A program made the translations under genes and the position numbers. From Pedobacter segetis (GTDB lineage Bacteria > Bacteroidota > Bacteroidia > Sphingobacteriales > Sphingobacteriaceae): a DNA stretch of 64,000 nucleotides. Position 1 is the stretch's first letter. The number at the start of each line of letters is the position of its first letter. The notes beneath the pieces were generated by a model. The model searched no databases. It was not told where the DNA came from and saw only the letters and a program-made list of their open reading frames with translations. The DNA lies in contig NZ_JAEHFY010000010.1 in assembly GCF_016623585.1 (NCBI RefSeq), positions 87,894-151,893 of the forward strand. The letters run 5' to 3'. Of this stretch, positions 1 through 7,316 are shown one piece after another.

Positions 1-344
1 TCTAAGTTTTCGACCCGATAATTTATCATAAAATCTTTATCGGAGGGTTCAAAATATTTTGTTGTCTCGGCAAAAGGTGTCCATTGGGTTTGTGCTTTGG
101 TGGTGCTATCTGGCCTTTCATACCACTCAAAAGTTGCTCCATAAGGGTTGGTATCTAAACCAAGGTGCTTTTGATACCACTCTGTTACTTTTTTTGGGTC
201 TTTACATTTAAAAAAGATGCCTCCAATTCCTGTTACTCTTTTCATTTCATTTTTGTTATTAGCTGTTGTTGAAATTGCCCTAAATGCGAAACCAATAAAA
301 AAGCTTATCGCAGTTATTAAAGTTACAAAAATTGTCTTCTTCAT
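1..344 (-). CDS. VOC-family (glyoxalase-fold) protein, 3' end outside window
   Basis: The reading frame starts at the ATG at 342-344 on the minus strand and runs off the left edge, so about 114 residues are visible. The first 22 or so residues are hydrophobic (FVTLITAISFFIGFAF) and look like a signal peptide or membrane anchor. The VOC domain follows, beginning RVTGIGGIFFKCKDP and WYQKHLGLDTNPYG, as in one-domain bleomycin-resistance/glyoxalase proteins. A second ATG at 245 would give the usual cytosolic start just before this domain, so the anchor may not be translated. The substrate is unknown. It is the downstream-most visible gene of a minus-strand array of small stress or xenobiotic-type genes. 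Confidence 0.75.
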   Translation of the reverse strand, partial: MKKTIFVTLITAISFFIGFAFRAISTTANNKNEMKRVTGIGGIFFKCKDPKKVTEWYQKHLGLDTNPYGATFEWYERPDSTTKAQTQWTPFAETTKYFEPSDKDFMINYRVENL

Positions 345-390
345 AGTTTATAGCATTATTATGAGGATTTATGTTTTCTAAACTAAACTT

Positions 391-437
391 TTGTCGGTTA
401 TCGGCCTAATGCAGATTTATCAATCGCCTAACGGCAA
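391..437. repeat. Imperfect inverted repeat between VOC and SRPBCC genes
   Basis: TTGTCGGTTATCGGC at 391-405 faces GCCTAACGGCAA at 426-437. The two arms pair as TTG-YCG-TTA-GGC with small bulges around a 20-nt loop. It lies between two same-strand genes and could be a weak transcription signal. The GCCTAAC box resembles integron recombination-site boxes, but the motif is not repeated in the neighbouring spacers. Confidence 0.35.
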
Positions 438-449
438 AAGATATTTATG

Positions 450-896
450 TTACGCGTCTGGTATTAGGGGTTCTACCAGTTTTTTTAGTTTTTCCAAAGA
501 TTCTTGCCAACCCAAATAGCACATTTCTGTTGGTATTGCATCAGGTATTCCCTCTTGCACAATATGAAGCTCTGTTCCGCACATCACTTTTCTAAGTTGT
601 ACGGTAGTGATCATCTCACCGGGTAAATTAGGGTCATCAAAACGATCGGTATATTTGATGAGTTCGTTGGTTTTGATCTCTAAGAATTCTCCCCAAAAAG
701 AATGGGAATTACCCATAGAGAAATTGAGGAAAGACATCTTATAGCTTCCCCCTACCTCAAACTCCATCTGGTGTACTTTACAGATAAACCCATAAGGCGG
801 AAGCCATGAAGCATAGGCATCTGGGTTAGAAAAAGCCCGGAATACTTTTTCGGGAGAGGCGGTTAGCACTCGGTGCAAGGTTACTTTATTGCTCAT
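450..896 (-). CDS. SRPBCC-family protein (AHSA1/START-like)
   Basis: This 148-residue protein has the Bet v1/START-like layout of AHSA1-type proteins. It opens VTLHRVLTASPEKVFRAFS and DAYASWLPPYGF, continues through a central beta-sheet with FEVGGSYKMSF, and ends in a long helix containing LGWQESLEKLKKLVEPL. The fold forms a hydrophobic ligand pocket, and the ligand cannot be read from the sequence. The ATG at 896 is the natural start because the domain begins about six residues later. It sits within the minus-strand array of small genes. A second SRPBCC protein lies at 7317-7751, but the two are not close copies. Confidence 0.85.
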   Translation of the reverse strand: MSNKVTLHRVLTASPEKVFRAFSNPDAYASWLPPYGFICKVHQMEFEVGGSYKMSFLNFSMGNSHSFWGEFLEIKTNELIKYTDRFDDPNLPGEMITTVQLRKVMCGTELHIVQEGIPDAIPTEMCYLGWQESLEKLKKLVEPLIPDA

Positions 897-972
897 GATG
901 ATTAAAATAAAAATGTTTATTTTGATTATTAAAGTTCAAGAATTATTTCTGCACTATTTTAAATATTTAGAT

Positions 973-1866
973 CTATTGCATATATTCTTTGATCACTATT
1001 TTTTTCTGCCTGCCCATTACCTGCCCTGCATTGGGTTTGCTCATCAATGCTCCCAAATTTTCTGGAATGATCTGCCAACGCAATCCAAATTTATCCATAC
1101 ACCATCCGCACATAGATTCTTTGCCTTCACGTGTAAAATAATCCCAATATTTGTCTATTTCTGCTTGGTCTTTACAATGGATCATTACTGCAAAGGTGTC
1201 ATTAAATTTATGATGCTCAACAGCGGTAGTCATCCATAAATAATCGTTCCCAAAAAGTTTGATATTGCACATTTCGGCATAACCACTAGGTGTTTCGCCC
1301 AAAGGCATCGGTTGGTTTGCCATAAAGTTATTCTCAAATATTTTAGAGTAATAATCCGTAACGTGTTCCATTTTTCCGTTTTGAGTGTGAAACCAAAGTG
1401 CTGGAGTTATTTTGCTTTTTTTTGTTTCATTTTCTCTGTTTTTATCTGGGTTAAACTCTACGATCCACTCGATACCATATTTGTCCCTAAACATCCCAGC
1501 GTATGTTCCCCAAGGGCTTTCATCCATATTGCCCTCCACATTTCCACCAGCAGATAATCCTTTAAAAATTTTATCTGCATCTTCACGGCTTTCTGTACTG
1601 ACTGAAATTTTAGACCGATTTTCGTTCTCGTTTGTTGGTCCCATAATCTCTGGGACATCATTGCCCATTAATGTGTTGTTATTACCTATTGGCAAAGCAA
1701 TGTGCATGATTTTATTGGCTTCTTTTTTGGCTATCGAAAAATCAGTGCCTGCTAAATCTTTAAAACGGATAATCTTAGTGAATTCTCCACCAAAAACTGA
1801 TTTATAGAAAGTAAATGCCTCTTCGGCATTACCGTTAAAATTAATCCAAGGGTTTACTATTCTCAT
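973..1866 (-). CDS. Two-domain PhnB-like VOC protein
   Basis: The protein has 297 residues and consists of two PhnB/3-demethylubiquinone-methyltransferase-like VOC domains in tandem. Domain 1 (about 3-138) shows INFNGNAEEAFTFYKSVFGG and ends WGTYAGMFRDKYGIEWIVEF. Domain 2 (about 153-290) starts ITPALWFHTQNGKMEHVTDYY and contains MIHCKDQAEIDKYWDYF and CGWCMDKFGLRWQIIPE. Despite the family label, such proteins lack a SAM site and should not be called methyltransferases. Domain 2 matches the separate protein at 6734-7195 and domain 1 matches 2302-2736, so this gene looks like a fusion of two types also present as single genes here. Substrate unknown. Confidence 0.85.
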   Translation of the reverse strand: MRIVNPWINFNGNAEEAFTFYKSVFGGEFTKIIRFKDLAGTDFSIAKKEANKIMHIALPIGNNNTLMGNDVPEIMGPTNENENRSKISVSTESREDADKIFKGLSAGGNVEGNMDESPWGTYAGMFRDKYGIEWIVEFNPDKNRENETKKSKITPALWFHTQNGKMEHVTDYYSKIFENNFMANQPMPLGETPSGYAEMCNIKLFGNDYLWMTTAVEHHKFNDTFAVMIHCKDQAEIDKYWDYFTREGKESMCGWCMDKFGLRWQIIPENLGALMSKPNAGQVMGRQKKIVIKEYMQ

Positions 1867-2033
1867 GATTTTTGGGTTTTTATTTGATGGTTTTTATGTG
1901 CTTTTATTTGGTTTTCTGTACCCTCGGTTAAGAAAAAATTTAGTTGAAAATGCTTTTTAATAAAACATTCCACTTTTAAAGAACCTCAATTTCTTTTATC
2001 TAAGGTTGGTTATTGATGATAAAACATTCACAT

Positions 2034-2270
2034 TTATTGGGTATATTCTACAATATCCGGAAGTATTTGAGCGATAAAGCCATGGCTGTTGAGTATATCA
2101 ACAATTTGTGAGGCATCAATAGTTTTGGTATATGATTCTATCCTAAGAATGTTATCGCAATCTTCCAAGTCAAAATTGATTTCATAAGCTGGAAAACTTT
2201 TGTTTAACTGATATAATAGAAAATTTGCTTGCACATGATCTTTAACATTTGTTTTAAATACTTCAACCAT
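2034..2270 (-). CDS. Small HMA-like protein of unknown function
   Basis: This 78-residue protein has a predicted beta-alpha-beta-beta-alpha-beta pattern: VEVFKTNV, a helix with QANFLLYQLNKSFP, then INFDLEDCDNILRIES, then a helix ending in LNSHGF. This resembles heavy-metal-associated (ferredoxin-like) domains such as copper chaperones. The CxxC metal motif is absent and only one cysteine (C39) is visible, so metal binding is doubtful. The stop lies 167 bp from the start of the next gene downstream. It may be a conserved small protein of the Bacteroidota; I do not recognise a defined function. Confidence 0.6.
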   Translation of the reverse strand: MVEVFKTNVKDHVQANFLLYQLNKSFPAYEINFDLEDCDNILRIESYTKTIDASQIVDILNSHGFIAQILPDIVEYTQ

Positions 2271-2301
2271 AGTTTAAAATTTAGGGTTTACCACTTATTG
2301 C

Positions 2302-2736
2302 TTACTTCGGCAAATCGTAATTAATCATCCAATTGATGCCGAATTTATCCGTCCACATCCCAAAATAAGCATTCCAAAAAGTAACCTCCAAAGGCATGGT
2401 AACATTTCCTCCGGCCGATAGGGCAGCAAATAATTTGTCGGCTTCCTCTTTAGAGTTTACACCAACCGAAATGGAGAAATTGTTGCCTGTAATTAAATCA
2501 GGGCTCATGCCTGGCATATTATCGCTCCCCATCAAAATTGTTTCTTCACTTATGGGCAGGCTCACATGCATAATCCTGTTTTTTAAATCCTCAGAGAGCG
2601 GAGACGTTCCATCTTGGGGAGGCATTTCGCCAAACCGGTTTATGCCGCTAAATTCTTTGCCAAAAGCAGATTTGTAAAAATTGAAAGCTGCCTCGCAATT
2701 GCCATCAAAAATTAAATAGGTGTTTACAGTTGCCAT
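2302..2736 (-). CDS. PhnB-like VOC protein
   Basis: This single VOC domain of about 144 residues carries PhnB-type hallmarks: TYLIFDGNCEAAFNFYKSAFG, then MHVSLPISEETILMGSD, and WNAYFGMWTDKFGINWMINYD at the end. I place the start at the ATG at 2736 (MATVNTYL), which begins right at the domain. An upstream in-frame ATG at 2760 would overlap the neighbouring gene and add a low-complexity leader. The stop of the upstream DHFR-like gene lies 13 bp before this start, so the two are probably cotranscribed. Enzyme activity is not predictable. Confidence 0.82.
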   Translation of the reverse strand: MATVNTYLIFDGNCEAAFNFYKSAFGKEFSGINRFGEMPPQDGTSPLSEDLKNRIMHVSLPISEETILMGSDNMPGMSPDLITGNNFSISVGVNSKEEADKLFAALSAGGNVTMPLEVTFWNAYFGMWTDKFGINWMINYDLPK

Positions 2737-2749
2737 GATTTTGTTGTTT

Positions 2750-3319
2750 TTATGATTCAATTATATAATTAAGTTCAGTTACACCACAAGTAAATTGTTT
2801 GGTAGTTAATAGTTTTAATGTTGTTTTGTGTTTGAGGTCTTCAAACAATGGAATACCTTGTCCAAGAATAATGGGGTTCACAAATAACCAGTAACCGTCA
2901 ATTAAGTTGTGTTGCATCAATGAATGCGTAGCTGACGGGCTACCGAAAAGCAGCATCTCTTTACCCGACTGTTGTTTTAATTCATTTATTCTTTCAGAAA
3001 GGTTATCGCTAATAATTTGTGTGTTATTCAAAACCGCACCTTTCATTGTTTTTGATAAAACAACTTTTTGAGCTTTATTGTACCATTTTGAATGTTCCAT
3101 ATCGTGTTTACTTGCACTTGGTTTATCTGCTGCGGTGGGCCAGTAGTTTTCCATCATCTGATAAGTAACCCTTCCGTAAAGGGCAGTATCGCTTTTGCCA
3201 ATTCGCATTGCTACGTGGTCAAAAATTTCTTCATTAACCTTAATCCAGTTCATCTCTCCCTTTGGCCCGGCTACAAAACCGTCTAACGATATGTGCATAA
3301 ATGAAATTATTTTTCCCAT
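2750..3319 (-). CDS. Dihydrofolate-reductase-like (RibD C-terminal domain) protein
   Basis: This 189-residue protein belongs to the RibD_C/DHFR-like family. It begins GKIISFMHISLDGFVAGPKG, has ALYGRVTYQMMENYWP in the middle, and ends with the family's typical LIDGYWLFVNPIILGQGIPLF. The fold binds NADPH in characterised relatives (riboflavin reductase and bacterial YyaP/YwjB types), but the substrate here is unknown. It is the first of three such paralogues in the window (also 4730-5287 and 5310-5831), which differ enough to be old duplicates. The ATG at 3319 gives the canonical N-terminus. Confidence 0.85.
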   Translation of the reverse strand: MGKIISFMHISLDGFVAGPKGEMNWIKVNEEIFDHVAMRIGKSDTALYGRVTYQMMENYWPTAADKPSASKHDMEHSKWYNKAQKVVLSKTMKGAVLNNTQIISDNLSERINELKQQSGKEMLLFGSPSATHSLMQHNLIDGYWLFVNPIILGQGIPLFEDLKHKTTLKLLTTKQFTCGVTELNYIIES

Positions 3320-3423
3320 ATATTCTATATTTTTAAAAGGTGGGTTTTTAAATCCCTAATTTGTTTTTTAATAATTTCAATAGGTTAGATTTTTATCTAT
3401 GTCCTCATTTAATTGGTTTAAGC

Positions 3424-3448
3424 AATTCGGCAGTTATATTGCCAAATT
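3424..3448. repeat. Short inverted repeat in spacer
   Basis: AATTCGGCA at 3424-3432 and TGCCAAATT at 3440-3448 form a 9-bp stem with one mismatch and a 7-nt loop. It lies just downstream of the DUF4287 gene on the minus strand, where a terminator could sit. No T-run follows, so it is at best a weak signal. Confidence 0.3.
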
Positions 3449-3467
3449 GATGTTAGCTGTTTTCTTA

Positions 3468-3686
3468 TCACTCGGTTTTCTCTTTAAATGTTGCGTAAAT
3501 AGCCATGGTGTGTCCGTGTCCTAATCCAAATTCTTCTTTAAGCCAATTGGTAACTTCTGTTGCCTTTATTTTAGGATTAAGTTTTCCATCAATGATAAAA
3601 TCCTTTTCCTCTGCCATTTTTTTAAAGTCAGCCGGTGTTTTACCAGTCTTGGTTTTGATATTGTCTATGTATGCTTGAAACGACAT
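3468..3686 (-). CDS. DUF4287 domain protein
   Basis: This 72-residue protein is one DUF4287 domain: SFQAYIDNIKTKTGKTPADF, a lysine-rich middle, and the end motif EVTNWLKEEFGLGHGHTMAIY. The family is widespread in bacteria, often near DoxX, SRPBCC or VOC genes, and has no established function. The upstream DoxX gene stops only 5 bp before this start, indicating one transcript. The length is full for the family. Confidence 0.85.
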   Translation of the reverse strand: MSFQAYIDNIKTKTGKTPADFKKMAEEKDFIIDGKLNPKIKATEVTNWLKEEFGLGHGHTMAIYATFKEKTE

Positions 3687-3691
3687 AATGC

Positions 3692-4063
3692 TTAGTTTTT
3701 AATGGCGTTTAATTTATGATAGTAAATGTATGAAACGGCTAAAATTCCGAAGACGATTAAGGGAAAGAAAGTTTGCCCATTTACCCCGTCAACTGCTGCA
3801 TGACTAATTGTTGCAAAAATGAAATCAAAGGCAAAGCCTGCATAGGCCCATTCTTTTATTCGTTTCGGGACTTTTGGAATCATCAATGCCAATACGCCTA
3901 AAATTTTAAAAACAACCAATGCGTTTCCAAAATATTCGGGATAACCCAAATGTCTAATTCCTTCTTTTGCTAATTCTGTTTGTGAAGTCAATGCTGGGAG
4001 TAGCCCTTCAAATAAAGCGATGATGGTTGTTGCTGTCCAGAATATTATTTTTTCTTTCTTCAT
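3692..4063 (-). CDS. DoxX-like membrane protein
   Basis: The protein has 123 residues and four hydrophobic helices, at roughly 6-25, 46-65, 72-90 and 97-116. It matches DoxX-like (DoxX_2) proteins: an early helix with FWTATTIIALFEGLLPALTS, the loop HLGYPEYFGNALVVFKILGV, and KEWAYAGFAFDFIFATISH. It is an inner-membrane protein whose substrate is unclear; DoxX relatives have been linked to quinone-related or thiosulfate-oxidation complexes and to redox stress. It is tightly spaced with DUF4287 (5 bp). The ATG at 4063 is preceded by a T-rich leader without a clear ribosome-binding site, which is normal for this phylum. Confidence 0.83.
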   Translation of the reverse strand: MKKEKIIFWTATTIIALFEGLLPALTSQTELAKEGIRHLGYPEYFGNALVVFKILGVLALMIPKVPKRIKEWAYAGFAFDFIFATISHAAVDGVNGQTFFPLIVFGILAVSYIYYHKLNAIKN

Positions 4064-4105
4064 TTTCTTTTTTTTAAATGATGGTTTAATTTATCTCTTT
4101 AATTT

Positions 4106-4630
4106 TTAATAAGTCAGGTTTTTATCTATATCATAGCTCATCCCTTTTAAGCCCAGTAGTTTGCGCATCAGGCCTATTTGGCCAAATAGATAATCTTCCC
4201 TGGCTATGCACATCCCAATCATGTTCAATACGTTTTCTTTAATAAAGGGCACATTCATCCCAAAAGAATAAGCTTTATCCAAATCTTCGTCAGTTGCGGT
4301 TAACAATTTTTGATAATTTTTTGGCGATATGGCCTCGAAACTTTTCTTTAGTTTTTCCAATGTGGGATAGTCGAGACTTTCATCCAAAGCCCTGCCTTCT
4401 TTAAACAAATCATTGTAAGGGTCTTTGTCGTCTATACCCAACATATTGCCAATCCAATAACGGCAACTCACTAAGTTTCCCGTCATCCAAATGACGTGGT
4501 TGGTGTTGTTGTCGATACGTTTCAATGCGGCTTCTTCGGTAATACCGTCTAAAGCGTTTCTGAAACTTTGCGAATGCATCCGGTAAGCCGGGATGATGAT
4601 TTCCAATTTTTTTGATGCTGCTGTGTCCAT
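4106..4630 (-). CDS. DinB-superfamily four-helix protein
   Basis: This 174-residue four-helix-bundle protein is of the DinB/YfiT type. The first metal-ligand helix is recognisable as NTNHVIWMTGNLVSCRYW. At the end, where relatives usually have HExYHxGQ, this protein reads AREDYLFGQIGLMRKLLG, so the last histidines are replaced and the usual three-histidine metal site is incomplete. It may therefore be a non-catalytic binder or use altered ligands. Family members act as thiol transferases or have no known role. It is an intact gene of normal length within the array. Confidence 0.8.
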   Translation of the reverse strand: MDTAASKKLEIIIPAYRMHSQSFRNALDGITEEAALKRIDNNTNHVIWMTGNLVSCRYWIGNMLGIDDKDPYNDLFKEGRALDESLDYPTLEKLKKSFEAISPKNYQKLLTATDEDLDKAYSFGMNVPFIKENVLNMIGMCIAREDYLFGQIGLMRKLLGLKGMSYDIDKNLTY

Positions 4631-4680
4631 GATGTTTATTTTATTGATTTATGTAAAAGCTTAAGGCTTAAAGCAAAAAG

Positions 4681-4764
4681 CTAAAGCTCATTGTATTTTT
4701 GTAATCGGTTGATAGTAGAGCGCTAAAGCTCATTGTATTTTTGTAATCGGTTGATAGTAGAGCG
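4681..4764. repeat. Perfect 42-bp tandem duplication
   Basis: Bases 4681-4722 are repeated exactly at 4723-4764, starting CTAAAGCTCATTGTATTTTT in both. The right-hand copy holds the last codons and stop of the DHFR-like gene at 4730-5287; the left-hand copy is a second version of that tail lying beyond the stop. Perfect identity in non-constrained DNA points to a recent slippage or recombination event. Confidence 0.95.
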
Positions 4765-5287
4765 TTATTGCCCCGCTTTTAAAATTCTTGGTTTTGATGA
4801 GTTTAAAAACTGTTCTGTGGTTAATACCTTCAAATAATGGCAAACCATTTCCTGCAACAACAGGGTGTACGCAAAGCTGGTATTCATCAATCAGGTTAAG
4901 TTTCATGAGCTGTATAATTAAACTCCTGCTCCCAACAAAAATAGCTTTACCTGTTTGTTTTTTGAGTGCACCCACTTCATCTTCAAGGCTTCGGTTTGCC
5001 AGTTTTGCACTTTTCCAATCTATATTTTTAAGCGTGTTAGAAAATACAAGTTTTGGAATTTCGTTAATAGCCACCGCAAAATCATTCATTGATTTTTCTT
5101 CAGAAGGATTTTCTAAAACTGTCCGCCAAAATTCCATCAATTGATAGGTTGTTCTGCCATACAGCATTACGCCTCCCTGCCCCAGTAGTTCTGTATAATG
5201 CTGATGTATTTCCTCATCCGGAATTCCTGCGGTATGGTCGCAAATACCATCAATGGTGGTGTTTATTGCTGCAATTACTTTTCTCAT
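4730..5287 (-). CDS. Dihydrofolate-reductase-like (RibD C-terminal domain) protein
   Basis: This 185-residue RibD_C-type protein begins RKVIAAINTTIDGICDHTAG, carries GGVMLYGRTTYQLMEFWR, and ends with the family signature LIDEYQLCVHPVVAGNGLPLFEG. It probably binds NADPH; the substrate is unknown. It differs clearly from the other two DHFR-like proteins in the window. The last 11 codons and the TGA stop (4730-4732) lie in the right-hand copy of a perfect 42-bp tandem duplication, so the ancestral 3' end has been duplicated without altering the protein. Confidence 0.85.
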   Translation of the reverse strand: MRKVIAAINTTIDGICDHTAGIPDEEIHQHYTELLGQGGVMLYGRTTYQLMEFWRTVLENPSEEKSMNDFAVAINEIPKLVFSNTLKNIDWKSAKLANRSLEDEVGALKKQTGKAIFVGSRSLIIQLMKLNLIDEYQLCVHPVVAGNGLPLFEGINHRTVFKLIKTKNFKSGAITLYYQPITKIQ

Positions 5288-5309
5288 CCTATGCTTTTAA
5301 TCGTTTTTT

Positions 5310-5831
5310 TTAAGATTGCTTTTGTACTTTGTAGTGTAGCTGAACGGTATTGTCATTCAATTTTTTTACTTCCAATAAGTTGAGTTTTAATTCGAGTTCT
5401 ACGTTTTTTAAAAGGGGCAATCCGCTTCCAAAAATTACAGGTTCCATCACCAGATAAATATCATCTACTAATCCTGCATTTATAAATTCGCTCATCGTCA
5501 TAGTTCCACCAATAATCACTGCTTCCTTGTGTCCTTTTTCTATAAGCATTTGAACTATTTCAGATGAGTTTTTTTGAGTAAAAACTACTGTTGGATTATC
5601 AGATTTTGCCTGTTTGTCTGTTGTTAAAACAACCGTTGTTCCTTCGTTTGTAAGAGGCAGATAATTTGGTGCAAGTATATTATAGGTGGTTTTGCCCATA
5701 ATAACCGCCTTATATTTTTGGCAAATGGTAAAAAGTCCCTGTCCGTATTCCGGCGATAACCAATCGGCAACATTTCTTGAATTTGAGATTTGCCCATTTG
5801 CGGTAATTGCTACAAAAATGCTCGTTTTCAT
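5310..5831 (-). CDS. Dihydrofolate-reductase-like (RibD C-terminal domain) protein
   Basis: This 173-residue RibD_C-type reductase-like protein begins KTSIFVAITANGQISNSRNV, shows VIMGKTTYNILAPNYLPLT and AVIIGGTMTMSEFINAGLVD, and ends IYLVMEPVIFGSGLPLLKN. The IIGG turn and the ExVIFGSGLPL strand match the nucleotide-binding core of this family. It is 11 bp from the ABM-domain gene upstream and 22 bp from the DHFR-like gene downstream, so cotranscription is likely. Substrate unknown. Confidence 0.85.
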   Translation of the reverse strand: MKTSIFVAITANGQISNSRNVADWLSPEYGQGLFTICQKYKAVIMGKTTYNILAPNYLPLTNEGTTVVLTTDKQAKSDNPTVVFTQKNSSEIVQMLIEKGHKEAVIIGGTMTMSEFINAGLVDDIYLVMEPVIFGSGLPLLKNVELELKLNLLEVKKLNDNTVQLHYKVQKQS

Positions 5832-5842
5832 CTGTTTATTTT

Positions 5843-6166
5843 TTATTGATTTGATGTTATGATTTCATGCCAGAAGCGAAACCCTGCTTCTCCATCAAGA
5901 AATTCTTCGGCCTTTTTAAAAAATGTTTGCATGTGAGGAGTTTGCATGTGAGGCCCGTTAAAGACTTCTTCGCTGTCCCAATTTTCGATGATTAATAATT
6001 GTTGCGGGTTTTTTGGGTCATCATACACACGGATGCCGTGGCAGGCCGGCTCTTTGGCCATTACTATCTTGATGTTCGCTTCAAGCTCTCGTTTTGCCAT
6101 CGCCATTTTGCCGGGTTTAATTTTACCGGTTATCACTACGGTTACCGGCGTGGGATTGTGGTTCAT
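5843..6166 (-). CDS. Antibiotic biosynthesis monooxygenase (ABM) domain protein
   Basis: The start at the ATG at 6166 gives a 107-residue protein, MNHNPTPVTVVITGKIKPGK, which is the usual ABM length. A longer open frame back to 6331 would overlap the VOC gene and adds no domain. The ABM fold (dimeric alpha-beta barrel) is supported by the helix MAKRELEANIKIVMAKEPACHGIRVYDD, the strand QQLLIIENWDSEEVFNGPHM and the terminal helix. A five-residue motif is duplicated (PHMQTPHMQT) by a 15-bp in-frame tandem repeat. Relatives are heme- or cofactor-free monooxygenases or quinol-related enzymes; activity here is not predictable. Confidence 0.82.
   Translation of the reverse strand: MNHNPTPVTVVITGKIKPGKMAMAKRELEANIKIVMAKEPACHGIRVYDDPKNPQQLLIIENWDSEEVFNGPHMQTPHMQTFFKKAEEFLDGEAGFRFWHEIITSNQ
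5925..5954. repeat. 15-bp in-frame tandem duplication inside ABM gene
   Basis: GTTTGCATGTGAGGA at 5925-5939 is followed by GTTTGCATGTGAGGC at 5940-5954. It encodes a doubled Pro-His-Met-Gln-Thr and keeps the frame. The single final mismatch suggests that it is recent. Confidence 0.85.
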
Positions 6167-6267
6167 AACTTTGTTTTTTTCAATTTTTATTTTTGAGATT
6201 TTCAGATTAATTAATAAGTCTTTATCTGCCGGTGATAAAGTTTCCGTTCGCCATATTATGTTATTGA

Positions 6268-6720
6268 TTATTTTTTCGATAATTCTTCCGCAAGCCCAAT
6301 TAAAAGCCCTTCCACACCACGAATGTAGCAAAGCCGATATACGTTTTCATACTGAACAATTTCGCCAACCAGTTCAGCACCATTCTTAATCAACCGGGCT
6401 ACCAACTCGTCGATATTGTCAACGGCGAACATTACCCGAAGATAACCGAGTGAGTTTACAGGCGCAGTTCTATGGTCCGAAATAGTTGCAGGTGTTAAAA
6501 ATCTGGAAAGTTCAAGCCGGCTGTGTCCATCGGGCGTAACCATCATTGCAATTTCTACGGTTTGATTTCCCAGCCCGGTTACTTTCCCGGCCCATTCTCC
6601 TTCAACCATTCCCCGTCCCTCTAATTTGAGCCCAAGTTCCATGAAAAATGAAATTGCATCATCAAGTGATTTTACCACGATGCCCACATTGTTCATGCTT
6701 AATAAATTGTTTTTCTTCAT
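6268..6720 (-). CDS. VOC-family protein
   Basis: This 150-residue single-domain VOC protein starts at 6720 (MKKNNLLSMNNVGIVVKSLD). An upstream ATG at 6747 would overlap the neighbouring gene and was not chosen. The domain reads IVVKSLDDAISFFMELGLKL, VEIAMMVTPDGHSRLELSRF, LRVMFAVDNIDELVARLIKNG and LCYIRGVEGLLIGLAEEL. H and E residues at the expected metal positions (GHSRLEL, and EGLLIGLAEEL near the end) are present, consistent with a metal-binding lactoylglutathione-lyase-like or resistance protein. Substrate unknown. Confidence 0.83.
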   Translation of the reverse strand: MKKNNLLSMNNVGIVVKSLDDAISFFMELGLKLEGRGMVEGEWAGKVTGLGNQTVEIAMMVTPDGHSRLELSRFLTPATISDHRTAPVNSLGYLRVMFAVDNIDELVARLIKNGAELVGEIVQYENVYRLCYIRGVEGLLIGLAEELSKK

Positions 6721-6733
6721 GAGTAAAGCGTTT

Positions 6734-7195
6734 TTAAAAATCAGCAATGATGAATTTTTTCATGCCCATCATTTTTTTGAATGCGCCTGGTTTTTTGCTC
6801 AGTTCTTCCCAGTTTTCTGGACATACCTGCCAGCTTAATCCGTATTTGTCTTTTAACCAGCCGCAAACACTTTCTTCGCCACCATTTGCGGTGAGCGCAT
6901 TCCAGTAATAGTCAATTTCTGCCTGGTCTTTGCAGGGTATCATTAATGAAATTGCTTCATTAAATTTAAACATCGGTCCGGCATTTATGCCAATAAACCG
7001 CATCCCTAAAACCTCAAACTCAACCGTTAAAACTTTGCCGGCAAAATCCTTTTGAAAATCTGCCAGTCCTTCTGCTTCTGTTGAAGGATAGTAAGTGGTA
7101 TTAATCATTTTAGCGTCTTTGAAAACAGAGAGGTAATATTCGGCGGCTTCTTTTGCATTGCCGTCAAACCAGAGATTTGGAATTATCTTTTGCAT
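6734..7195 (-). CDS. PhnB-like VOC protein
   Basis: I place the start at 7195 (MQKIIPNLWFDGNAKEAAEY), giving 153 residues; the open frame extends to 7330 but that part overlaps the SRPBCC gene and has no domain. The protein has NLWFDGNAKEAAEYYLSVF, SLMIPCKDQAEIDYYWNAL and VCGWLKDKYGLSWQVCPENW, the signatures of the 3-demethylubiquinone-methyltransferase-like VOC group. It closely resembles the second half of the two-domain protein at 973-1866. It is separated by 13 bp from the downstream VOC gene. Confidence 0.85.
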   Translation of the reverse strand: MQKIIPNLWFDGNAKEAAEYYLSVFKDAKMINTTYYPSTEAEGLADFQKDFAGKVLTVEFEVLGMRFIGINAGPMFKFNEAISLMIPCKDQAEIDYYWNALTANGGEESVCGWLKDKYGLSWQVCPENWEELSKKPGAFKKMMGMKKFIIADF

Positions 7196-7316
7196 GTTGT
7201 TTGGTTTTGATGAGTTGAAATATTTTTTTATTGTTAGTCTATAAAACTTTAGGATTAATCTATCCAATAAATTATCGTAAAAAAACTTTATTGTCTGTCT
7301 ATTATTTAGCGATATA

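Noticed and set aside
5988..6389. 133-residue plus-strand open frame
   Set aside because: It lies antisense across the ABM gene and the spacer, has no domain and shows shadow-like composition.
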